From assembly GCF_043099285.1 (NCBI RefSeq), contig NZ_CP170723.1, forward strand, positions 1,054,001 through 1,118,000: 64,000 bases of DNA. The letters run 5' to 3'. Shown here in pieces: positions 63,237 to 64,000 of the stretch. Numbering within the stretch: position 1 is the first letter of the stretch; each line of letters opens with the position of its first letter. A program made the translations under genes and the position numbers. This DNA is from Oryzobacter telluris. Lineage in GTDB: Bacteria > Actinomycetota > Actinomycetes > Actinomycetales > Dermatophilaceae. The notes under the pieces were generated by a model. It saw only the letters and a list, made by a program, of their open reading frames with translations, ran no database searches and had not been told where the DNA came from.

Positions 63237-64000
63237 GCCCGAGCCGCGTCGCGGTCACGGGGGGCACCGGGTTCGTCGGCGGCACGGTCGCGTCCGTGCT
63301 CGCCGCCAAGGGGCATGACGTCGTCTGCCTCGTGCGGCGCGACCCCGGGCCCGCGTTCCCGTGGGCGACCCGGCTCGTCGACACCGGCGACGCCTCTTCC
63401 ATCGCCGCGGCGCTGGAGGACCGTGACGCCGTGGCCCACCTCGCCATCCTCAACGACTTCCACGGCATCTACGCCGACCGTCGGGCCGGCTGGGACGGCT
63501 TCGTCGGGCTCACCCGACGCGTCGTGGACGCCGCCAACACCACCGGCACGCGCGTCGGGTACGTCTCCACCGACTGGGTCTTCGACGGCACCGGCCACCT
63601 GGTCACCGAGGACGAGCCGCCCAACCCGGTCAACTACTACGGCGTGCTCAAGGCGGCGTCCGAGCTCGTCGTCCTCGAGCGCGCGCGGTCGGGCTTCGTC
63701 GCGCGGGTGGGCGGCGTGCAGGGGCTGCACCAGACGCAGGACACCGGGCCCCGCTCGCAGGACGTCGGGTTCGGCTACTTCGTCCTCGCCCTCGTCGACG
63801 CGCTGCGGGCGGGGGAGCGGTTCATCGTGTGGGAGGACCCGGCGATCAACGCGGTGGCGACACCCGTGGTGTCCCCGGAGATCGGGGCGCTGCTGGGGCG
63901 GGCCGTCGACCGCGGCGTCGACGGCGTGCTGCACTTCGCCGGCGGCACCGCGGTGACCCGCCGTGAGCTGGCCCACGCGGCCTGCGCCGTCTTCGGGGTC
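63233..64000 (+). CDS. NAD-dependent epimerase/dehydratase (RmlD-like), 3' end outside window
   Basis: The first 256 codons of an extended SDR enzyme; it runs off the right edge. TGGTGFVGGTVASVL is the NAD loop, VSTDWVFDGTG and YYGVLKAASE (the Tyr-X3-Lys pair) are SDR active-site features, the first resembling dTDP-rhamnose reductase RmlD. GTG 63233 overlaps the preceding stop (GTGA), so it belongs to the same operon. It probably modifies the imported sugar or a derivative. Confidence 0.9.
   Translation, partial: MSPSRVAVTGGTGFVGGTVASVLAAKGHDVVCLVRRDPGPAFPWATRLVDTGDASSIAAALEDRDAVAHLAILNDFHGIYADRRAGWDGFVGLTRRVVDAANTTGTRVGYVSTDWVFDGTGHLVTEDEPPNPVNYYGVLKAASELVVLERARSGFVARVGGVQGLHQTQDTGPRSQDVGFGYFVLALVDALRAGERFIVWEDPAINAVATPVVSPEIGALLGRAVDRGVDGVLHFAGGTAVTRRELAHAACAVFGV

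Overview
The window is one continuous stretch of a very GC-rich (visibly above 70 percent) actinobacterial chromosome. The gene content is housekeeping. The gene order (eno, FtsB-like, DUF501, ppx; then cbs, metB, greA, DUF4307, mca, trhA, short-chain Z-prenyl synthase, phoH, coaA; then glmS, acpS, nnr, alr, tsaEB-rimI-tsaD; then groES, groEL1, whiB3, sigma factor, guaB) matches blocks I know from mycobacteria and other Actinomycetota. Mycothiol amidase, WhiB and a His-tailed GroEL1 support that phylum. A micrococcalean lineage such as Intrasporangiaceae is my guess only.

Layout. 1-3327: enolase (5' cut by the window edge) and three linked genes. 3328-5156: a PadR regulator with its membrane partner, two kinds of palindromic repeat and an unusual tRNA. 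5415-8867: a PAS/GAF sensor without output domain and a Bax-inhibitor-like membrane protein. 8901-13146: thiolase, RidA, SGNH esterase, FlK-like thioesterase and methyltransferase, all small units. 13232-21802: sulfur amino-acid genes (cbs, metB) around a flavin oxidoreductase, msrA, a small Tat-type exported protein and a MutL/GlmL-family ATPase. 22357-26617: a DrrAB-type exporter, an L,D-transpeptidase and a PhzF protein. 26684-33152: greA, mca, trhA, prenyl synthase, phoH and a secreted transglycosylase. 33186-43549: coaA facing a long operon running from amino-sugar synthesis (glmS) through acpS, nnr, alr and an alpha/beta hydrolase to the tRNA t6A genes, then pyrE. 43811-49331: a DinB2-type polymerase, a GH3 lipoprotein, nucleoside hydrolase with ribokinase, and a methyltransferase. 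49394-56853: heat-shock operon, racemase (frameshifted), S4 protein, WhiB3, an ECF sigma factor with membrane partner, and guaB. 56873-64000: a LacI-controlled sugar or cyclitol ABC importer with three NAD-dependent enzymes, the last cut by the right edge.

Regulation. At least fourteen genes have a TANNNT-, CANNNT- or TTGCAT-type -10 box ending 6-9 bases before the start codon and no Shine-Dalgarno sequence, so they are probably leaderless. Clear operators are two CIRCE elements before groES, a LacI palindrome before the importer, an inverted repeat over the trhA promoter and a TGAGCG-N2-CGCTCA palindrome before the thiolase. Two genes (flavin oxidoreductase near 17257, racemase near 51950) carry single-base frameshifts beside G runs; sequencing error is as likely as real decay. 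I found no CRISPR array, insertion sequence, prophage or obvious novel defence system. The most interesting points are the type-I tRNA with a UAA anticodon, the Ile steric gate in DinB, the palindromic repeat families and the output-less sensor.
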